A stretch of DNA of 64,000 nucleotides from Anabaena sp. UHCC 0187 (GTDB lineage Bacteria; Cyanobacteriota; Cyanobacteriia; Cyanobacteriales; Nostocaceae). Made by a program: the position numbers and the translations under genes. Of this stretch, positions 36,879 through 47,404 are shown one piece after another. The DNA lies in NCBI RefSeq assembly GCF_009712035.1, contig NZ_VILB01000013.1, positions 247,555 through 311,554 of the forward strand, in the 5' to 3' direction. The first letter of the stretch is position 1, and each line of letters opens with the position of its first letter. Under the pieces are notes generated by a model, which saw only the letters and a list, made by a program, of their open reading frames with translations, was not told the origin of the DNA and did no database searches.

Positions 36879-38291
36879 ATGGTATCGACTCACCCCGTTG
36901 AAGTTCAACTTTCTGGCCGTCAATATTTACAGCCAACAAATAGTAACAGTGCTGATATTTCTCCTAACCAACAACTCTTACCCTTGACAGCTAGAGTTAA
37001 TCGTCATGACCACCTAGAAATCGGTGGGTGTGATGTCACAACCCTAGTTGAACAGTTTGGTTCACCTTTATATATTTTAGATGAAGAAACCCTGCGAACA
37101 GCTTGTAAGCAATATCGAGATACCTTCAAGGAATTTTACCAAGGGGAATCTCAGGTACTTTATGCTTCTAAGGCTTGGAATTGTTTAGCAGTTTGTGCCA
37201 TTGTGGCCTCAGAAGGGTTAGGAATTGATGTAGTATCTGGTGGCGAACTTTATACTGCGCTGAATGCGGGTATGAGTCCAAACAAAATCTACTTACATGG
37301 AAATAACAAATCTCATGATGAGTTAATTTTAGCAATTGAATCTGGTTGTACTATTGTTGCGGATAACTGGCACGAATTACATACCTTAGTCAAGATAGCA
37401 GCAGAACAAACCGAAAATGCTGCTGCTTTGCCCATTCGGATTATGCTCCGTTTAACCCCTGGGATAGAATGCCATACTCACGAATATATTCGCACTGGAC
37501 ACTTAGATAGTAAATTTGGGTTTGACCCTAATGATTTACAAGCAGTGTTTGCTTTTGTGAGTAAACAGCCTAGTTTAAACTGTGTGGGGTTACACGCTCA
37601 TATTGGGTCACAAATTTTTGAACGTCAACCACATAGGGATTTAGCGGCTGTCATGGTGCAGTGGTTAAGGGATGCGGCTCAACATGGCTTGACGGTGACA
37701 GAATTAAATGTTGGTGGTGGTTTAGGAATTAAATATATAGAATCTGATGATCCCCCAAGCATTACTGAATGGTCAAAGGCGATTTGTGAGGTAGTGCAAG
37801 CAGCTTGTATATCAGAAAATCTGCCTTTACCAAAGTTACTCTGTGAACCAGGGCGATCGCTTATTGCGACATCTTGCGTTACTGCTTATACCGTTGGTGC
37901 TACCAAAGTTATTCCCGAAATTCGGACTTACGTGGCGATTGATGGCGGAATGTCGGATAATCCCCGCCCTATCACCTACCAATCAGTTTATCGGGCGGTA
38001 GTTGCCAATAAAATATCTACCCCTTGTACCGAAACAGTGACATTGGCGGGTAAACATTGCGAATCAGGAGATATTCTGATTAAAAATGCCCAACTGCCAA
38101 AAACTGCACCAAATGATATTCTCGTAGTTATGGGAACTGGTGCATACAATTACAGTATGGCATCTAATTACAATCGTCTTCCTCGACCGGCAGCGGTTGT
38201 TGTGGCAAATGGCGAAGCAAATTTAATTTTGCAGCGCGAAACTTATCAAGACTTGATTCGACAAGATTGCCTACCAGACAGACTTAAATAG
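36879..38291 (+). CDS. lysA: Diaminopimelate decarboxylase
   Basis: A 470-residue PLP enzyme that removes CO2 from meso-diaminopimelate to make lysine. The PLP lysine is Lys98 in VLYASKAWNC. The barrel includes VVSGGELYTALNAG, LHGNNKSHDEL, HAHIGSQIFE and LNVGGGLGIKY; the C-terminal domain has CEPGRSLIA, CESGDIL and GAYNYSMASNYNRLPRPA. An N-terminal extension of about 45 residues is longer than in E. coli but common in cyanobacteria. cdaA follows after a 93-bp gap of heptamer repeats. Confidence 0.96.
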   Translation: MVSTHPVEVQLSGRQYLQPTNSNSADISPNQQLLPLTARVNRHDHLEIGGCDVTTLVEQFGSPLYILDEETLRTACKQYRDTFKEFYQGESQVLYASKAWNCLAVCAIVASEGLGIDVVSGGELYTALNAGMSPNKIYLHGNNKSHDELILAIESGCTIVADNWHELHTLVKIAAEQTENAAALPIRIMLRLTPGIECHTHEYIRTGHLDSKFGFDPNDLQAVFAFVSKQPSLNCVGLHAHIGSQIFERQPHRDLAAVMVQWLRDAAQHGLTVTELNVGGGLGIKYIESDDPPSITEWSKAICEVVQAACISENLPLPKLLCEPGRSLIATSCVTAYTVGATKVIPEIRTYVAIDGGMSDNPRPITYQSVYRAVVANKISTPCTETVTLAGKHCESGDILIKNAQLPKTAPNDILVVMGTGAYNYSMASNYNRLPRPAAVVVANGEANLILQRETYQDLIRQDCLPDRLK

Positions 38292-38294
38292 TTC

Positions 38295-38360
38295 GTGGTC
38301 AGTGGTCAGTGGTCAGTGGTTGAAAAATCACAACTGACAACTGACAACTGACAACTGACA
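38295..38360. repeat. Two heptamer tandem repeats (GTGGTCA x3 and ACTGACA x4)
   Basis: Three perfect copies of GTGGTCA (38295-38315) and four of ACTGACA (38333-38360) fill the gap between lysA and cdaA. The second array ends 25 bp before the cdaA start. Confidence 0.85.
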
Positions 38361-38384
38361 AATGACTATAAGAATCCAGATGTC

Positions 38385-39353
38385 ATGAGAGATTGGTGGA
38401 AGCAATGGCTGATAAACCTGGGAGATTGGTCACAGTCCTTGCTCCTTGGGACTCTGGATATGATGTTGGTGCTGGCACTGACATACATGATCCTAGTGAT
38501 TATTAGTGAACGGCGCACCTTATGGATGGTGCGAGGATTTATAGTCTTAATGCTCTGCTCGGCACTGAGTAGTAAATTAGGATTACCTCTGCTAAATTTT
38601 GTCCTGGAAAAATTGGTGATTGGCTGTGCTGTGGCCATGGCAGTAGCACTCCAATCAGAATTTCGTCGCTTTTTGGAACAATTGGGACGTGGTGAATTTT
38701 GGCAGTTGTTTCAAAATAATCGCTTGGCAATTCCTAAGTCGGATAGTGTAATTGATGAAATTGTGGATGCAGTTAAGGAATTATCAAAAAATCGCATTGG
38801 GGCTTTACTAATTTTAGAAACCACAGGACCTATTGAAGAGCAAGATTTTTCAGTCCCAGGAGTCAAGCTAAATGCCGAAGTTTCTAAAGAACTGATCCAA
38901 ACTATTTTTCAACCCAAAACCCTGTTACACGATGGAGCAACGTTAATTCGTGGTTCACGCATTGTATCATCAGGTATAATTTTACCACTTTCAGGACGGA
39001 CAGCTTCGCGCCAGTTGGGAACACGCCATCGAGCAGCTATGGGAATTACGGAAAGAGTTGAAAATTGTATTTGTGTCGTTGTATCTGAAGAAACGGGTTC
39101 TATTTCCTTAGCGGAACGAGGAACTCTATATAGACCACTAACTATTAAAAAGCTCAAAGAGTCTTTAGAGGCTCGATTTTCTCCCACTGTAGATCGGGAA
39201 GCTGTGGCCCCTGGTCTTTTGAGTTTAGTTCGTCAACTTGGTAGTCAGTCACTAAAATTAATTTCCCGATTACCTGGATTACCTTGTATTCGTCACGCTA
39301 TCCGTAGCTTGCCTACCCGTAGGGGTACGACCGCTTCTCAAGATAAAAAATGA
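38385..39353 (+). CDS. cdaA: Diadenylate cyclase CdaA
   Basis: A 322-residue enzyme that makes cyclic di-AMP from two ATP. Three hydrophobic N-terminal helices (about residues 18-85) precede the DAC domain with the DGA motif ([18 protein letters not shown]) and the RHR motif ([13 protein letters not shown]). Cyclic di-AMP controls potassium and osmotic balance and night survival in cyanobacteria. A CdaR-type regulator is not adjacent. The uppS start overlaps the stop by 4 bases, so the two are translationally coupled. Confidence 0.95.
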   Translation: MRDWWKQWLINLGDWSQSLLLGTLDMMLVLALTYMILVIISERRTLWMVRGFIVLMLCSALSSKLGLPLLNFVLEKLVIGCAVAMAVALQSEFRRFLEQLGRGEFWQLFQNNRLAIPKSDSVIDEIVDAVKELSKNRIGALLILETTGPIEEQDFSVPGVKLNAEVSKELIQTIFQPKTLLHDGATLIRGSRIVSSGIILPLSGRTASRQLGTRHRAAMGITERVENCICVVVSEETGSISLAERGTLYRPLTIKKLKESLEARFSPTVDREAVAPGLLSLVRQLGSQSLKLISRLPGLPCIRHAIRSLPTRRGTTASQDKK

Positions 39354-40099
39354 TAACACAACAAACTGAATTGCAATATTTACCCCCTGATTTAAAGCGA
39401 GAATTACTACCCCAGCACGTTGCCGTAATTATGGATGGCAATGGTAGATGGGCCAAAAGTCGTGGTCTACCCCGAATTATGGGGCATAAAGCTGGTGCTG
39501 ATACCCTCAAAAATTTACTTCGTTGTTGTGAAGATTGGGGAATTCAGGCATTAACTGTCTATGCTTTTTCTACAGAGAACTGGAAAAGACCACGGGAAGA
39601 GGTGAATTTTTTAATGGCTTTGATTCGCCGATTTTTGCGCCAGGAACTCAAGGAAATGGTTCAGAAGAATGTCCATATTGAGTTTATGGGAGTTTTATCT
39701 GAGTTGCCGCTATCGCTACAACAAGAAATTTCTCGCTCAACTGAGGCCACTCGTCATAATACAGGGATACGTTTCTCAATTGCGACTAATTATGGTGGTA
39801 GGCAAGAAATTTTACAAGCTTGTCGAGCGATCTCTCAAAAGGTCCAGAACGGGTTAATAAAGCCTGAAGACATCTCCGAAGAAGTATTTGAAGCTCATTT
39901 ATATACAGCCGGAGTAGCAGATCCAGATTTATTAATTCGCACCAGTGGAGAAATGCGATTATCGAATTTCTTACTTTGGCAAATGGCTTATGGTGAAATT
40001 TATATTACTGATGCTCTTTGGCCTGATTTTGACCGGAATGAGTTTCATCGGGCTTTATCTGCTTACCAACAACGAGAACGCCGGTTTGGGAAAGTCTGA
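39350..40099 (+). CDS. uppS: Isoprenyl transferase (undecaprenyl diphosphate synthase)
   Basis: A 249-residue cis-prenyltransferase that makes undecaprenyl diphosphate for cell-wall synthesis. Catalytic Asp29 sits in [19 protein letters not shown]; further motifs are [30 protein letters not shown] and the C-terminal [19 protein letters not shown] with the RTSGExRxSNF motif. The ATG overlaps the cdaA stop (ATGA at 39350-39353), linking cell-wall lipid synthesis to c-di-AMP signalling at the expression level. Confidence 0.97.
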   Translation: MITQQTELQYLPPDLKRELLPQHVAVIMDGNGRWAKSRGLPRIMGHKAGADTLKNLLRCCEDWGIQALTVYAFSTENWKRPREEVNFLMALIRRFLRQELKEMVQKNVHIEFMGVLSELPLSLQQEISRSTEATRHNTGIRFSIATNYGGRQEILQACRAISQKVQNGLIKPEDISEEVFEAHLYTAGVADPDLLIRTSGEMRLSNFLLWQMAYGEIYITDALWPDFDRNEFHRALSAYQQRERRFGKV

Positions 40100-40147
40100 T
40101 AGTTTTTCATTTTAGATGCGGTCATGAATCCAAAATCTAAAATTAGA

Positions 40148-40414
40148 TTATGGTCCAGCAAAAACGGCTTCTTCGATATCTTCCCGACTCAGAGAATATT
40201 TAAAGGAACGTTGAATATCTTGACGGTTTTCTCCTGATTGAAAATACCGGACTGTGATTTGTTCAGTATCTAACCAAAGTTCTGCTTCCCAACTAGATCG
40301 TTGTACACGCCAACAATGTAGCTGGGTATCATCTTGTTGACAACCTTGGTTTTTTAGCCATTGTTCAATTTGTGGTAAAGAATGACTATATAGGGGTGTA
40401 TCAGAGGGAAGCAT
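40148..40414 (-). CDS. DUF3143 family protein
   Basis: An 88-residue soluble protein found in cyanobacteria and plastid-bearing lineages. Recognisable parts are LPSDTPLYSHSLPQIEQWL, CWRVQRSSWEAELWLD and ITVRYFQSGENRQDIQRSFKYSLSR. Function unknown. It lies 57 bp downstream of the membrane J-protein gene on the same strand, an arrangement consistent with joint expression. Confidence 0.82.
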   Translation of the reverse strand: MLPSDTPLYSHSLPQIEQWLKNQGCQQDDTQLHCWRVQRSSWEAELWLDTEQITVRYFQSGENRQDIQRSFKYSLSREDIEEAVFAGP

Positions 40415-40471
40415 AAGTAGTTCAATTCAATTCAAAATTATTTGGTTATTTTTAGAGGTGGGAAGTTGAGT

Positions 40472-40951
40472 TTAATTAATTACTTCTCCACGCAGGATAG
40501 CGATGGCGATCGCTAATAGCATACAACCAACAATGGTCAATCCCAAAATAAATAATACAAATATTTCCCCAGAAGACAAGGGGCGATCTGTAGCATCGAG
40601 ATACATTGATTTGGAAAAATCGTAGGGCTTATGTACAGACTGGTTTAAATCAGGTGGGACTTGAATTACACCAAAACGGGAATAGCCAATTTTTAAATCA
40701 TAGCTTAAGCGCCGTTCTGGGTTACAGAGAGTAGCGTAAGCTTCGTTGATTTGCTGAAATTTAGCAGTAGCAATATTAGCAACTAATTCTGTCGTATCTG
40801 GATGATAGAGTTTGCTTAGTTCTCGGTAAGCGCGACGGATATCAATTACTGATGCTCCAGGATGGAGTCCTAGTAGGGAGTAATAGGTAGTTTCGCTGCT
40901 TTGTGGAACTTCCCCATGATGATGTACTGTTTTTTGAGTCACGTTGCTCAA
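40472..40951 (-). CDS. Membrane-anchored J-domain protein
   Basis: A 159-residue protein with an N-terminal DnaJ domain at about residues 22-85, with the HPD motif in ELSKLYHPDTTELV, and a C-terminal hydrophobic helix (GEIFVLFILGLTIVGCMLLAIAIAILR) that likely anchors it to a membrane. It has no zinc fingers. It should stimulate an Hsp70 at the membrane. The upstream neighbour on the same strand is clpB, 83 bp away. Confidence 0.88.
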   Translation of the reverse strand: MSNVTQKTVHHHGEVPQSSETTYYSLLGLHPGASVIDIRRAYRELSKLYHPDTTELVANIATAKFQQINEAYATLCNPERRLSYDLKIGYSRFGVIQVPPDLNQSVHKPYDFSKSMYLDATDRPLSSGEIFVLFILGLTIVGCMLLAIAIAILRGEVIN

Positions 40952-40995
40952 ATATCTTTATTTATATTCTAAATCATCTTGATAAAATTATTTAG

Positions 40996-41023
40996 GCGGG
41001 CAAGATGCCCATCCCACAACAAG
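40996..41023. repeat. Dispersed palindromic repeat GCGGGCAAGATGCCC
   Basis: GCGGGCAAGATGCCCATCCCACAACAAG is a slightly diverged copy of the repeat at 44376-44400 and of the interrupted one at 15494-15564. It lies between clpB and the J-protein gene, which are on the same strand. Confidence 0.7.
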
Positions 41024-41034
41024 TATCTACTTGT

Positions 41035-43704
41035 TTACACTTCTGATGATACTTCCAATAACTTGAGAGTAGCAGGTACAGAGATAGGTACTTTTTTATT
41101 AAAAGTTAACCCATTCTCACCCATATCAATCATGATGGTATCACCAGAAATAAAGGTATTTTCCAGTAACTTTGTCGCTAAGGGATTTTCTATCTCTCGC
41201 TGAATTGACCGTTTTAGAGGACGTGCGCCGTAAACTGGATCATAACCAGCTTCTACAAGATGATCACAAGCGGCTTGGGATATTTCAAAAGAGATTTTTT
41301 GTTCTTTCAGAAGATTTTCCACCCGTTTGAGTTGAATACGGATAATATGCCCCATTTCTGAACGGTTAAGAGTGTGGAAAAGGATCAGATCATCTACACG
41401 GTTCAGGAATTCGGGACGGAAGTGACTTCGCAAACCTTCCATAACTCTATTTCGCATCATATCATACTTGGAATCATCTCCAGATACATCCAAAATATGT
41501 TCACTGCCGATGTTGCTAGTCATTACTATGACAGTATTACGGAAATCTACAGCCCGTCCTTGGGAATCAGTAACTCTACCATCATCCAATACTTGCAACA
41601 AAATATTAAATACATCGGGGTGAGCTTTTTCTACTTCATCTAAAAGCACCACAGAATAAGGATGTCGGCGAATTGCTTCCGAAAGTTGTCCCCCTTCTTC
41701 ATAGCCGACGTATCCTGGAGGCGCACCCACTAGACGGGAAACTGAGTGTTTCTCCATGTACTCGGACATATCCAAACGCACCAAAGCATCATCCGAATCA
41801 AAAAGAAACTGAGCCAAAGCGCGGGCAAGTTCAGTTTTACCCACGCCAGTTGGTCCCATAAACAAAAATGAACCAATGGGTCTAGAGGGGTCTTTCATCC
41901 CCGCACGGGCGCGACGAATCGCCGCAGAGACGGCGGAAACTGCTTCTTCTTGACCGATTACCCGTTCATGTAAATGACTTTCTAATTGCAGTAATTTTTG
42001 TCGTTCTGATTCTAAAAGCCGATTTACAGGGATTCCTGTCCATTTAGCGACAATTTCGGCAATATCGGCTTCGGTGACTTGTTCGCGCAGCAGAGTCGAA
42101 CCTTGGGTTTGCATTTCTAAAAGTTTCGCTTCTTTAACTTCTCGTTCTCTTTGCACTCCCTCCAATTTACCGTACTTCAATTGAGCAGCTTTATTTAAAT
42201 CATAATCACGCTCTGCTTGTTCAATTTGTACCCGCATTGCATCTTCTTCTTTCTTCAACCCGCTGATGGATTCTAAAATCTGCTTTTCCCCTTGCCATTG
42301 TTCATTAAATATTTGCTGTTTAACTGTTAAAGTAGCAATTTCTTGCTGAATCCGTTCTAATCGTTCTCTAGTTGGGGAAATACTCTGTTCTTCTCCAGAT
42401 AATGACAGCTTTTCCATTTCTAGCTGCATTAAACGCCGGTCAATGGTTTCTAATTCCGCAGGTTTGGAAGTAATCTCCATTTTTAATTTCGCTGCGGCTT
42501 CGTCAACCAAGTCAATAGCTTTGTCTGGTAGAAACCTATCGGCAATATACCGCGCTGATAAGGTTGCCGCAGCAACTAAAGCGGAATCGGAAATTTTGAC
42601 GTTATGATGCACTTCATAACGCTCTTTCAACCCTCGCAAAATCGAAATTGTGTTTTCCACGGTTGGTTGATCTACATATACTTGTTGAAATCTTCTTTCA
42701 AGGGCAGCATCTTTTTCAATATATTTGCGATATTCATCTAAGGTAGTTGCACCAATACAACGCAACTCGCCCCGTGCTAACATAGGTTTAAGCAGATTCC
42801 CGGCATCCATTGATCCTTGTTGATTAGAACCAGCCCCAACAACGGTATGGAGTTCATCAATAAATAGAACTACCTGCCCATTTGATTCAGTAACTTCACG
42901 GAGAACATTTTTTAAACGGTCTTCAAACTCACCTCTATATTTTGCGCCTGCAATCAAGCTACCGATATCTAAAGAGATTAATTGGCGGTTCTTCAAAGAT
43001 TCAGGAACGTCACCATTAACCATTCTTTGGGCTAAAGCTTCGGCAATGGCGGTTTTACCAACTCCCGGTTCACCAATTAACACAGGGTTATTTTTACTAC
43101 GACGAGATAAAACCTGAATTACCCGGCGAATTTCATCATCTCTACCAATGACTGGATCTAATTTTCCTGCTTTTGCTTGTTCTGTCAAATCTCGTCCAAA
43201 TCTTTTTAAAGCCTCCTCCTGGACATCCGCTTCTACCTTTGATGATGCTTTTATTTTGGGACTATTGCGAGCAGATTTAACCCCAAGTTCTACTTGAGCA
43301 ATATCTATATTTAAGCTTTTAAATAATCTTCTACCAATACGTTCATCATCACCAAAAGCTAGGATTATATGCCCTTCCGAGATTTCCTCCTCTCTCATTT
43401 TGGCTCTAATTTCATTGGCTTTGTCTAAGAGTAAATCTAAATTCCGCCCCAGGTAAAGTTGATCACTTTTCCCAACCTTGGGTTGACGTTGGGTAAAAGC
43501 CTCTAGTTGTTGTTTAAATCGGACAGAATCAACTGCCGCACGGGTGAGAATAGCTGTAGCTAGGCTTGTAGGTTCTTCTAAAAGCGCGAGAATTAAATGT
43601 TCAACTTCTAATTGTTGTTGTTTATAAGCACGAACCACGTCTTGGGATTTTGTTACCGCTTCCCAGGCTGTATCAGTAAATTTATCAGGATCTGTAGGCT
43701 GCAT
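41035..43704 (-). CDS. clpB: ATP-dependent disaggregase ClpB
   Basis: An 889-residue Hsp100 disaggregase. It has the N-terminal Clp_N repeats, the first AAA+ module with [17 protein letters not shown] and [14 protein letters not shown], a middle coiled-coil domain (about 410-530) that marks ClpB rather than ClpC, and the second AAA+ module with [19 protein letters not shown] and [15 protein letters not shown]. ClpB resolves aggregated proteins together with DnaK. Cyanobacteria carry two clpB genes; which one this is cannot be decided. Confidence 0.97.
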   Translation of the reverse strand: MQPTDPDKFTDTAWEAVTKSQDVVRAYKQQQLEVEHLILALLEEPTSLATAILTRAAVDSVRFKQQLEAFTQRQPKVGKSDQLYLGRNLDLLLDKANEIRAKMREEEISEGHIILAFGDDERIGRRLFKSLNIDIAQVELGVKSARNSPKIKASSKVEADVQEEALKRFGRDLTEQAKAGKLDPVIGRDDEIRRVIQVLSRRSKNNPVLIGEPGVGKTAIAEALAQRMVNGDVPESLKNRQLISLDIGSLIAGAKYRGEFEDRLKNVLREVTESNGQVVLFIDELHTVVGAGSNQQGSMDAGNLLKPMLARGELRCIGATTLDEYRKYIEKDAALERRFQQVYVDQPTVENTISILRGLKERYEVHHNVKISDSALVAAATLSARYIADRFLPDKAIDLVDEAAAKLKMEITSKPAELETIDRRLMQLEMEKLSLSGEEQSISPTRERLERIQQEIATLTVKQQIFNEQWQGEKQILESISGLKKEEDAMRVQIEQAERDYDLNKAAQLKYGKLEGVQREREVKEAKLLEMQTQGSTLLREQVTEADIAEIVAKWTGIPVNRLLESERQKLLQLESHLHERVIGQEEAVSAVSAAIRRARAGMKDPSRPIGSFLFMGPTGVGKTELARALAQFLFDSDDALVRLDMSEYMEKHSVSRLVGAPPGYVGYEEGGQLSEAIRRHPYSVVLLDEVEKAHPDVFNILLQVLDDGRVTDSQGRAVDFRNTVIVMTSNIGSEHILDVSGDDSKYDMMRNRVMEGLRSHFRPEFLNRVDDLILFHTLNRSEMGHIIRIQLKRVENLLKEQKISFEISQAACDHLVEAGYDPVYGARPLKRSIQREIENPLATKLLENTFISGDTIMIDMGENGLTFNKKVPISVPATLKLLEVSSEV

Positions 43705-43795
43705 TTGTAAAATTTTAGATTTTAGACTTGTGATTTTAAGTTTAGGGGGGATTGGTAATGGGTAAAGAAGTTCTCTTCCTACCCTCTACCCTAGA

Positions 43796-44188
43796 TTATC
43801 CTGGAATTTTCAACTGAATCAATTCAACTTTATAACCATCTGGATCTTCGACAAAAGCAATGACTGTGGAACCGTGTTTCATGGGGCCTGGTTCTCGGAC
43901 TACTTTACCACCCAGTTGTTTAATGGTCTCACAGGTAGCGTAAATATCATCCACACCCAAAGCGATATGACCATAGGCATTACCTAAATCATACTTTTCT
44001 ACGCCCCAGTTGTGGGTGAGTTCCAAAACTGAGTGATCACTTTCTTCTCCATAACCGACAAAAGCCAGGGTAAATTCTCCTGCTGGATAATCTTTCCGTC
44101 GGAGTAACTTCATTCCCAGTACATCACAGTAAAATTTTAAGGAATCTTCTAAATTTCCTACCCGCAGCATGGTGTGTAGTAATCGCAT
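43796..44188 (-). CDS. gloA: Lactoylglutathione lyase (glyoxalase I)
   Basis: A 130-residue glyoxalase I, which converts the hemithioacetal of methylglyoxal and glutathione to lactoylglutathione. The sequence begins [20 protein letters not shown] (metal His5), then [28 protein letters not shown] (Glu metal ligand), [13 protein letters not shown] and [14 protein letters not shown]. All metal ligands are present. Full length for the bacterial nickel-type enzyme. It lies between clpB and the ThiO-ThiG gene on the same strand. Confidence 0.95.
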   Translation of the reverse strand: MRLLHTMLRVGNLEDSLKFYCDVLGMKLLRRKDYPAGEFTLAFVGYGEESDHSVLELTHNWGVEKYDLGNAYGHIALGVDDIYATCETIKQLGGKVVREPGPMKHGSTVIAFVEDPDGYKVELIQLKIPG

Positions 44189-44375
44189 ATTTACCCTTTA
44201 TTCAATTCTTATATTTTATCTAAAAGAATACAGGAGTCAGGAGTCAGAATGAATTATCATCTTGGTAATATTTGGTGATGACAAAAACATTAAAATCTTT
44301 GATATATCTAGATTTTAGAATTAAGAAATTATGGTTGTGATTCCCCGTTTGACAGCAGCGGTTAAAAAGATAAAA

Positions 44376-44400
44376 GCGGGCAAGATGCCCGCACCACAAG
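44376..44400. repeat. Dispersed palindromic repeat GCGGGCAAGATGCCCGC
   Basis: GCGGGCAAGATGCCCGC (44376-44392) is an inverted repeat with a short loop, followed by ACCACAAG. It is the cleanest copy in the window and lies just after the stop of the thiO-thiG gene. Confidence 0.75.
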
Positions 44401-44411
44401 ATTAATGAAAA

Positions 44412-46367
44412 CTATCCAGTAATCGTTCCCGTTAAGGGTGAACTAGCACTAGCGTAATTCTTCATGGGCATTCTTCCTGCTAAATAAGCCATGCGACCGG
44501 CTACCGTTGCTAGATTCATCGCATAAGCCATAGCTGGGGCATTCTGAGCCAGGGCAATGGCACTATTAATTAATAACGCATCTGCCCCCAATTCCATCGC
44601 CTCAGCGGCTTCTGAAGGCGCACCAATACCGGCATCTACCACCACAGGGATATTGGCATTTTCAATAATAATCTGAATATTGGCAGTAGTTTGCAGCCCT
44701 TGTCCTGAACCGATAGGGGCAGCTAAAGGCATGACGGTGGCACAACCTACCTCCTCTAACCGCTTGGCTAACATGGGATCAGCATTAATATAAGGCAAGA
44801 CGGCAAAACCTTCTTTAACTAACTGTTCCGCAGCTTGCAAAGTGCCAAGGGGATCTGGTAATAAATATTTAGAATCAGGTATCACTTCTAACTTGACAAA
44901 ATTATTATCTTCCTGTCCTAATAACTTGGCCATTTCCCGGCCTAACCGAGCTACTCGAATGGCTTCTTCTGCGGTTTGACAGCCAGCGGTATTGGGTAAC
45001 ATCCAAATTTTACTCCAATCTAGAGCCTCTGCTAAACCTTCATGTCCTGGGGCGTTGGTTTGTACCCGTCGCACAGCTACTGTGACAATTTGACAACCAC
45101 TAGCAGCGACACTTTTCTGCATTTCTTGGATATTGCGATATTTACCAGTTCCCGTCATTAATCGAGATTTAAAGCTTTTTCCCGCAATAATTAATTGTGA
45201 ATCTTGAACAGTAGTTTCGATTTGGGAGTTACGGTATCCGTTGGTAACAGGAGTAGGGTGAATTAACATCGGTGTAGTAGTAGATGACACAGCAGAAAAG
45301 CGAGAATAGTGAAAATTAGCTAAAAGAGGATCTGCCTTTTGTTCGCAAATCAAATCAGCAATTAATGTTGCTGTAATTGGTGCAAGTAAAATTCCATTGC
45401 GGTAATGACCAGTAGCTAAGGTTAAATTATCACAATAACTATGACCCAAAATAGGTAATTCATCGGGGGTGGCTGGACGAAATCCCCACCAAAGTTCTTG
45501 TAGAGGATAATTCTCTAATTGGGGATATAGCCGCATAGCTGATTGTAGTAAACTTTGAATCCCGGCTGGGGTATTATCAGCAGCAAACCCTACATTTTCG
45601 CTAGTTGCACCAATAATGATAGAACGATTGCGGCGGGGAACAATGTACGTATTTTCTCCAAATAATACTCTGGTTAAAGGTAATTCCGTCACAAAATCTG
45701 GGACTCGCAAACTCAACATTTGCCCTTTGCGGGGACTCACTGGTAAAGGTAATAATTGATTTGTCCAAGCACCAGTAGCTAAAAGGTAATGGTCAGCGCG
45801 AAGTAACCCAGCATTAGTTTGTACACCAATAACCTTTCCCTGTTGTTGCGGAATCGCTTCGACTTTAATGCCATCTTTAAAGACAATACCCAAGGAATCG
45901 GCCGCAGCCCGGAGAACTTTAATTAAAGCCCGGTTATCAACTTGCCCATCTTCAGGATACCACCAGCCACCGACCACATCTGCACCCAAACCTGGTTGAT
46001 ATTGATTAATAGCATCTTGATCTAACCAGTTAGAGTTTCGGTGTTGCTGATTTTCTGGTTTTTGATAAACTGGTGCGAGGATACCGCAAGGCCAATAACC
46101 TGTATTATTTAAATCTTTTTCGGTAGTTAACTTTGCTAATTTTTCCGTCCAGTCTAAATATAAATTACGCGATCGCCAACATAAAGACAACATCGCTGCA
46201 TTAGTAATATTTTCCGCATCAGGCGCTAACATTCCCGCTGCGGCGTGGCTGGCTGCGGCAGTAAAATCACGGCAAAGTACAGTTACATTTGCACCGCGTA
46301 ATTTTAGTTCAACACTGCAAGCCAACCCGATAATACCACCACCAATAATTAAAACATCATTAGTCAT
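44412..46367 (-). CDS. thiO/thiG: Bifunctional glycine oxidase / thiazole synthase (ThiO-ThiG fusion)
   Basis: A 651-residue fusion of two thiamin enzymes. The N-terminal FAD domain (about 1-365; [18 protein letters not shown] and [12 protein letters not shown]) is ThiO, which oxidises glycine to the imine. After a linker of about 25 residues, ThiG begins near residue 390 ([18 protein letters not shown]), with [15 protein letters not shown] holding the lysine that forms the Schiff base. The fusion hands dehydroglycine to the thiazole synthase. It is a known cyanobacterial arrangement. The start codon lies within a heptamer repeat array (see 46358-46392). Confidence 0.94.
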   Translation of the reverse strand: MTNDVLIIGGGIIGLACSVELKLRGANVTVLCRDFTAAASHAAAGMLAPDAENITNAAMLSLCWRSRNLYLDWTEKLAKLTTEKDLNNTGYWPCGILAPVYQKPENQQHRNSNWLDQDAINQYQPGLGADVVGGWWYPEDGQVDNRALIKVLRAAADSLGIVFKDGIKVEAIPQQQGKVIGVQTNAGLLRADHYLLATGAWTNQLLPLPVSPRKGQMLSLRVPDFVTELPLTRVLFGENTYIVPRRNRSIIIGATSENVGFAADNTPAGIQSLLQSAMRLYPQLENYPLQELWWGFRPATPDELPILGHSYCDNLTLATGHYRNGILLAPITATLIADLICEQKADPLLANFHYSRFSAVSSTTTPMLIHPTPVTNGYRNSQIETTVQDSQLIIAGKSFKSRLMTGTGKYRNIQEMQKSVAASGCQIVTVAVRRVQTNAPGHEGLAEALDWSKIWMLPNTAGCQTAEEAIRVARLGREMAKLLGQEDNNFVKLEVIPDSKYLLPDPLGTLQAAEQLVKEGFAVLPYINADPMLAKRLEEVGCATVMPLAAPIGSGQGLQTTANIQIIIENANIPVVVDAGIGAPSEAAEAMELGADALLINSAIALAQNAPAMAYAMNLATVAGRMAYLAGRMPMKNYASASSPLTGTITG

Positions 46368-46392
46368 TAGTCATTAGTCATGAGTCATTAGT
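46358..46392. repeat. Heptamer tandem repeat CATTAGT overlapping the thiO start codon
   Basis: CATTAGT occurs at 46358-46364, 46365-46371, 46372-46378 and 46386-46392, with a variant CATGAGT at 46379-46385. On the minus strand each unit reads ACTAATG, and the third and fourth codon region of ThiO (M-T-N-D) comes from it. Several ATGs therefore occur in different frames around the start. Confidence 0.8.
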
Positions 46393-46495
46393 AAATAACT
46401 AATAACTCATAAATGGCGCGGAAGGGGTGAAAATTGGTCATTGGTCATTAGTTCTTTAATTTTGAGTTTTGACCTTTGACTTGATTTGTCCCTAA

Positions 46496-46951
46496 CTACC
46501 ACAAAGCGCGAATCGGTTCTTTCTCTTGACTATTATTACTACTGGAATTTGAGCTACTCTCTGTAGTCGAAGTTTCATTAGTAGAACTGGAACTGGAACT
46601 GGAATTGGAACTAGAATTGTCAATACTACCACTAGTTTCCTGTGTACTGTTAGAAGAATTGCCTGAAGTCTCCGTCGAAGCATTACTTTGAGCTACACTG
46701 GTACGGCGGCTTTCAGCGACAGCATCACTATTGCTAGTAGTTGCTGACTCATTGCTAAAATTATTTTCCGCATCATCCCTATTAGCACTGCTATTAACAT
46801 TAATATTAGCTGGGAGGACGCTGGATGCTCTGCGTCCTGGTGGAACATTAGCACTTTGTTGTCCGCCCATAGGAAAGTTAATTCCCAGTAACGTACCTAG
46901 CAAAATCGCTACACCGCCAGCCATTAAAATCAAGGGTGTCCATCTACCCAT
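46496..46951 (-). CDS. Membrane-anchored Ser/Asn-rich low-complexity protein
   Basis: A 151-residue protein. Residues 7-25 (LILMAGGVAILLGTLLGIN) form one hydrophobic helix. From residue about 45 on, the chain is dominated by Ser, Asn, Thr and Glu with poly-Ser runs (SSSNSSSSSSSTNE), which suggests a disordered outward-facing tail, and ends in EPIRALW. No domain recognised. It begins 16 bp after the ferredoxin stop on the same strand. The repetitive codons make expansion or contraction of the tail likely. Confidence 0.65.
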   Translation of the reverse strand: MGRWTPLILMAGGVAILLGTLLGINFPMGGQQSANVPPGRRASSVLPANINVNSSANRDDAENNFSNESATTSNSDAVAESRRTSVAQSNASTETSGNSSNSTQETSGSIDNSSSNSSSSSSSTNETSTTESSSNSSSNNSQEKEPIRALW

Positions 46952-46967
46952 CTTATTTCTCTCCTTG

Positions 46968-47306
46968 TTAACCTTCTGGTGTCCAAACTAATTGAGAACC
47001 TTGACCCCAAAACCCATGAAATTTAGTTACTTTGACATTACCTAAAACCTGAGTTTGACAAGCTAAACGCAGGCCATTTGTAGGAGAATGGGGAGGAAGG
47101 GAACGCCGTGTTTGATCACGCCAATTGACTGCGGACACTTCGCCTTCTACCTTAACCGCACAAGTACCACAAGTGCCAATGCCTCGACAGTTGATAATTC
47201 TAGAACTGCCATTGTAGAGGTCAATACCATGTTCTAACAGAACTTTGCGTAAATTGGCTTGACTTTCACACTCAATTAATTTACCTTGCGCTACTATCTG
47301 AGGCAT
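46968..47306 (-). CDS. 2Fe-2S plant-type ferredoxin-like protein
   Basis: A 112-residue ferredoxin when started at the Met 47306 (MPQIVAQGKLIECESQANL). An upstream in-frame ATG at 47354 would add 16 residues that overlap the divergent gene start and look unlike the family. The [2Fe-2S] ligands are NCRGIGTCGTC (three Cys) and RLACQTQVLG (fourth). It differs from photosynthetic PetF by its longer C-terminus ending QLVWTPEG. Electron transfer partner unknown. The Ser/Asn-rich membrane protein follows on the same strand. Confidence 0.82.
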   Translation of the reverse strand: MPQIVAQGKLIECESQANLRKVLLEHGIDLYNGSSRIINCRGIGTCGTCAVKVEGEVSAVNWRDQTRRSLPPHSPTNGLRLACQTQVLGNVKVTKFHGFWGQGSQLVWTPEG

Positions 47307-47404
47307 ATTGAAATTACCAACATAGCTTTTTGTTGTATATTGGCACATCGCCACAAAGTTGTCTCTTAGGTGTCAGTGTTGAACCAACGGTTCACCAAAT
47401 TTTT

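Noticed and set aside
47330-47404. Longer N-terminus for the LeuA/CimA-like gene
   Set aside because: It would overlap the 5' end of the divergent ferredoxin gene, and the family motif starts soon after ATG 47405.
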